NCBI GenBank assembly: GCA_900544075.1
Contig: UQTJ01000011.1
Location: 1 to 64,000, forward strand
Reading direction: 5' to 3'
Length of the DNA: 64,000 nucleotides
DNA from: an uncultured Bacteroides sp.
Lineage (GTDB): Bacteria; Bacteroidota; Bacteroidia; Bacteroidales; Bacteroidaceae
The position numbers and the translations under genes were made by a program. Shown piece after piece: positions 61,128 to 64,000 of this stretch. Below the pieces are notes generated by a model. It was not told the origin of the DNA. It did not search any database and saw only the letters and a list, made by a program, of their open reading frames with translations. Position 1 is the first letter of the stretch; each line of letters starts with the position of its first letter.

Positions 61128-63344
61128 TTAACCTCGGTTCACCTGTTTTACGCCTTTTACTGTTCTGAGTTTCTTTATCAGCACTTCCAGCTTGGAGATA
61201 TCATCCACCATTACAGTAAGCATGCCGGAGAATAGTCCGTCGTGTGAATCTACACTTATAGACCTCAGAAGGATATTGCTTTCCTTATTTATGATGGAAG
61301 TGATATTTGTCACTATACCTATATCATCATGTCCTACTATACGCAGCGTGATAGGATACTGTTTGCCCTGACTCTTTCCTGCCCATCTGGCGCGTACTAT
61401 ACGATAAGGAAAACGCGCCTTCATCTCCGGAGCATTAGGACAGTCGCATCGATGAATCTTGATTCCGCCGGATATAGTTACGAAACCGAAAACATCGTCG
61501 CCGTATATAGGGTTACAGCATTTTGCAAGATTGAAGTCTATACCTTTCAGATTCTGGTCTATGACCAATACATCATCTTTGTAATAGTCTTTAGTATCGG
61601 CATTCTGCTGCAGATTATATCCTTCGGCACTTCTGTAGATAATTTCTTCACGCTGTTCGGTTTCGCGTTTCTGCAATTCTAAATATTTCTCGATGATAAC
61701 ATTAACGTCGCTGCTTTCATCTGAAATGCTTTTATAGAAGTCAGTAACACTCTTGAAGCCCATTTTCTTTATGAGCCTCATTAATATGGCTTCATCGTAT
61801 TCTATTTTCTTGTTCTTGAATTTGCGTTCGAGTGTTTCTTTGGCAAACTGAGTCTGGCGTGCGGTTATTTCCTTGAGTGCCTGGCGTATTTTTGTTCTTG
61901 CTTTTGAGGTAGTTACAAAATTCAGCCAGTCCTGTTTCGGAACCTGGGTGTTAGATGTCATAATCTCTACCTGATCGCCACTGTTCAGTACCTGTTTGAG
62001 CTGTACATTCTTTCCGTTTACCTTCGCTCCGATACATTTACTTCCAAGATTGGTATGGATTGTAAAGGCAAAATCAAGTATAGTTGCTCCCTGAGGCAGT
62101 TTGTACAAATCACCTTTTGGGGTGAACACGAACACTTCATCCTTGTAAAGGTCAAGCTTGAACTGATCCATGGCCTCGATGTCACTGTCTGCATTTTCCA
62201 GTGTTTCACGGATGGAGTTAAGCCACTCGTCGAGTCCTGTTTCTCCCTTAATACCTTTATATCTCCAGTGTGCAGCCAAACCTTTCTCGGCTATCTCGTC
62301 CATTCTTTCAGTACGGATTTGTACTTCCACCCATTTACCCTCGGGGCCCATTACAGTGATGTGCAAAGACTCATAACCGTTACTTTTCGGCACAGAAAGC
62401 CAGTCGCGCAGACGTTTCGGATTAGGCAGATACATATCTGTCACTATAGAATAAGCCTGCCAGCATTCCTGTTTTTCCTTGTCCAGCTCAGAGTCAAGAA
62501 TAATTCTGATGGCAAACAAGTCATAAACGCCTTCAAAAGGACATCCCTGTTTCTTCATTTTCTGGTAGATGGAATGGATTGATTTTGTTCTTCCCTTCAT
62601 GTGGAACTTCAATCCTGCTTCTTCCAGTTTCTTTTTTATAGGTTCTATGAACGCATCGATATATTTGTCACGTGCCTTTTTGGTGGCATTCAGTTTTTCT
62701 TTGATGTGGTAGTACACATCGTGCTGAGTATATTTAAGTGATAAATCCTCGAGTTCCGATTTGAGTTTGTACAGTCCCAATTTATGGGCGAGTGGGGCAT
62801 AGAGGTATGCCGCCTCGTTTGAAACCATAATTCTTGCCTCTTCGTTTTCAGAATCTTTAATCTGTCGCATAAGGTTTACCCTGTCGGCTATTATAATAAG
62901 GATAACCCTCATGTCCTCTGCAAAGGAGAGCAGCAGATTTCTGAAGTTTTCCGATTCTATGGTAGGACTTTTGGTGTACAGTTCATTTATCTTGACTAAC
63001 CCTTTTATTATCCCCGCAACATCTTCGCCATATTCGTTTTTAACTTCTTCAAGCGTACAAAGATTATATTTCACCGATTCGTGCAGCATGATACCGAGAA
63101 TGGATGCCCTGCGCATACCTATCTCTTCGGCAACAATTACTGCCGTCTGCATATCTTTAATGATAGGATTCATTCCGAAAACATTTCTCGGAATACCGCC
63201 TCCTTTCATTACCTTTATCAGGTGAGATTTTATTTTTCTACAGTCGTCTTTCTGTAGTGTATCTTTGGACAGTCTGAGTAATTTTCTGTAGAGTGAGAAG
63301 AGCAGTTTCTTTTCATCACTGTTAAAAAAAGCAGTTTCTTCCAT
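61128..63344 (-). CDS. relA: RelA/SpoT-family (p)ppGpp synthetase with degenerate hydrolase domain
   Basis: The 738-residue protein has the RSH plan: N-terminal HD domain (about 30-200), synthetase (about 230-370), TGS (about 395-455), and a C-terminal ACT. The synthetase motifs are intact: GRTKSIHSIYQKM, YDLFAIRIILD, SNGYESLHITV and EVQIRTERMDEIAEKGLAAH. The HD motif is not: the expected HDxxED reads H88-E-S-V-K-Y, and the earlier HP-type metal histidine is absent (GMNPIIKDMQ). It should make (p)ppGpp but not degrade it. A second RSH or hydrolase must exist elsewhere. Confidence 0.9.
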   Translation of the reverse strand: MEETAFFNSDEKKLLFSLYRKLLRLSKDTLQKDDCRKIKSHLIKVMKGGGIPRNVFGMNPIIKDMQTAVIVAEEIGMRRASILGIMLHESVKYNLCTLEEVKNEYGEDVAGIIKGLVKINELYTKSPTIESENFRNLLLSFAEDMRVILIIIADRVNLMRQIKDSENEEARIMVSNEAAYLYAPLAHKLGLYKLKSELEDLSLKYTQHDVYYHIKEKLNATKKARDKYIDAFIEPIKKKLEEAGLKFHMKGRTKSIHSIYQKMKKQGCPFEGVYDLFAIRIILDSELDKEKQECWQAYSIVTDMYLPNPKRLRDWLSVPKSNGYESLHITVMGPEGKWVEVQIRTERMDEIAEKGLAAHWRYKGIKGETGLDEWLNSIRETLENADSDIEAMDQFKLDLYKDEVFVFTPKGDLYKLPQGATILDFAFTIHTNLGSKCIGAKVNGKNVQLKQVLNSGDQVEIMTSNTQVPKQDWLNFVTTSKARTKIRQALKEITARQTQFAKETLERKFKNKKIEYDEAILMRLIKKMGFKSVTDFYKSISDESSDVNVIIEKYLELQKRETEQREEIIYRSAEGYNLQQNADTKDYYKDDVLVIDQNLKGIDFNLAKCCNPIYGDDVFGFVTISGGIKIHRCDCPNAPEMKARFPYRIVRARWAGKSQGKQYPITLRIVGHDDIGIVTNITSIINKESNILLRSISVDSHDGLFSGMLTVMVDDISKLEVLIKKLRTVKGVKQVNRG

Positions 63345-63417
63345 GGCTTTATCTTTTTTCTTTCGTGTAAAGGTAGTTTTTTTCCTGTTTATATTCGTTA
63401 TATTTCGTCCTTTTTTA

Positions 63418-63425
63418 TAATTTTG
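63418..63425 (+). promoter_or_regulatory. -7 element for the DUF4301 gene
   Basis: TAATTTTG matches TAnnTTTG, 48 bases before the ATG at 63474. Confidence 0.45.
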
Positions 63426-63473
63426 AGCACAATTCTATACTATTGAACAAATTCATTACTTAATTTATACATT

Positions 63474-64000
63474 ATGTTAACACAAGAAGACAAAGATTTA
63501 TTGGCCAAGAAAGGCATCTCCGAACAGCAGATTGCCGAACAGTTGGCTTGTTTCGAAAAAGGTTTTCCTTTCCTCAAATTATTTGCAGCTGCATCAGTTG
63601 AGAACCGTGGTATAATGCTTGCAGACGAAAAAGCCCAGAAAACATATCTTGCAGCATGGGACGCATATATGGAAGGTGACAAGAAAATTGTTAAGTTTGT
63701 TCCTGCCTCAGGTGCTGCCAGCCGTATGTTCAAGAATATGTTTGAATTCCTTGGAGCTGATTATGATGTTCCTACTACAGACTTCGAAAAGAAATTCTTC
63801 AGCAATATAAAGAATTTTGCTTTCTATGCCGACCTTGACGAGGCTTGTGTAAAGAATAACGGCAAGGGTATAGATGCTTTGATTTCTGAAGGTAATTACA
63901 AGGCTGTTGTTGCTAATCTTTTGGAAGCAGCCGGATTGAATTATGGAGCTTTGCCAAAGGGATTGCTGAAATTCCACAAGTATGAGAACGGTGTCCGTAC
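63474..64000 (+). CDS. DUF4301 family protein, N-terminal part (runs off the window)
   Basis: An ATG at 63474 opens a frame that is still open at the window end, 175 codons. The start MLTQEDKDLLAKKGIS and the phrase KIVKFVPASGAASRMFKNMF, with a phosphate-loop-like PASGAASRM, match the N-terminus of DUF4301, a cytoplasmic Bacteroidetes family of about 500 residues and unknown function that resembles nucleotidyltransferase-like proteins. It is divergent from the RelA gene. The rest lies outside the window. Confidence 0.85.
   Translation, partial: MLTQEDKDLLAKKGISEQQIAEQLACFEKGFPFLKLFAAASVENRGIMLADEKAQKTYLAAWDAYMEGDKKIVKFVPASGAASRMFKNMFEFLGADYDVPTTDFEKKFFSNIKNFAFYADLDEACVKNNGKGIDALISEGNYKAVVANLLEAAGLNYGALPKGLLKFHKYENGVR

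Overview
The window looks like an ordinary chromosomal stretch of a gut Bacteroidales, most likely Bacteroidaceae (Bacteroides/Phocaeicola-like). Reasons: many genes are preceded by the Bacteroidetes -7 element TAnnTTTG and few by Shine-Dalgarno sequences; the families include DUF4494, DUF5686, DUF4301, DUF4369-TlpA lipoproteins, FeoA-FeoB fusion, a DUF5112/5113-type sensor, a histone H1-like mini-protein and a fimbrillin-like GLUG protein. No rRNA, tRNA, CRISPR array, phage or insertion sequence was seen. The genus cannot be fixed from the sequence alone.

Layout. 0-9.4 kb: an ABC exporter operon of the MacB/FtsX type (two permeases and a LolD-like ATPase), then two TlpA-like lipoprotein genes, one broken by an in-frame TGA, a possible decayed small ORF, and a DUF2721 membrane protein. 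9.5-15.9 kb: a tripartite RND efflux operon (adaptor, AcrB-type pump, TolC-like channel) ending in a 104-bp repeat element and a bidirectional terminator. 16-22 kb: an acyl-CoA ligase with its XRE-cupin regulator, and an abutting recJ-recQ pair. 22-31 kb: two peptidases, a patatin-like lipase, a repeat-rich surface protein with a second acyl-CoA ligase, and a three-gene set (DUF4494, YggS-type PLP protein, dihydroorotate-dehydrogenase-like). 31-38 kb: aminotransferase plus LolC/E-like permease, a second copy of the 104-bp element in the opposite orientation, a Crp/Fnr regulator, a DUF5686 outer-membrane protein and a family 2 glycosyltransferase. 38-44.5 kb: aspartokinase and diaminopimelate decarboxylase, then hisH-hisA-hisF-hisIE with an ftsE-like ATPase. 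44.7-47 kb: a small peptide and a fimbrillin/GLUG lipoprotein whose signal peptide is out of frame by one base. 47-53.4 kb: a membrane-anchored nuclease with an AlaX-like protein, FeoAB with its small cysteine-rich partner, tilS, and a histone H1-like protein. 53.4-59.4 kb: a 1478-residue double sensor-kinase lipoprotein, its response regulator and a miniature AbgT-like membrane protein. 59.4-64 kb: a TlpA lipoprotein, DUF1573, a synthetase-type RelA/SpoT, and the start of a DUF4301 gene.

The most unusual items are: the fused sensor in which one half keeps the ATPase boxes and the other keeps the phospho-accepting histidine, together with a half-length AbgT-like partner; the pair of 104-bp elements made of four 22-bp palindromic units; the one-base frameshift in the fimbrillin signal peptide; the Trp-to-stop change in a thioredoxin-like gene; and promoters placed so close to start codons that leaderless mRNAs are predicted (tilS, DUF5686). 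All assignments are by eye from sequence motifs; no database search was possible.
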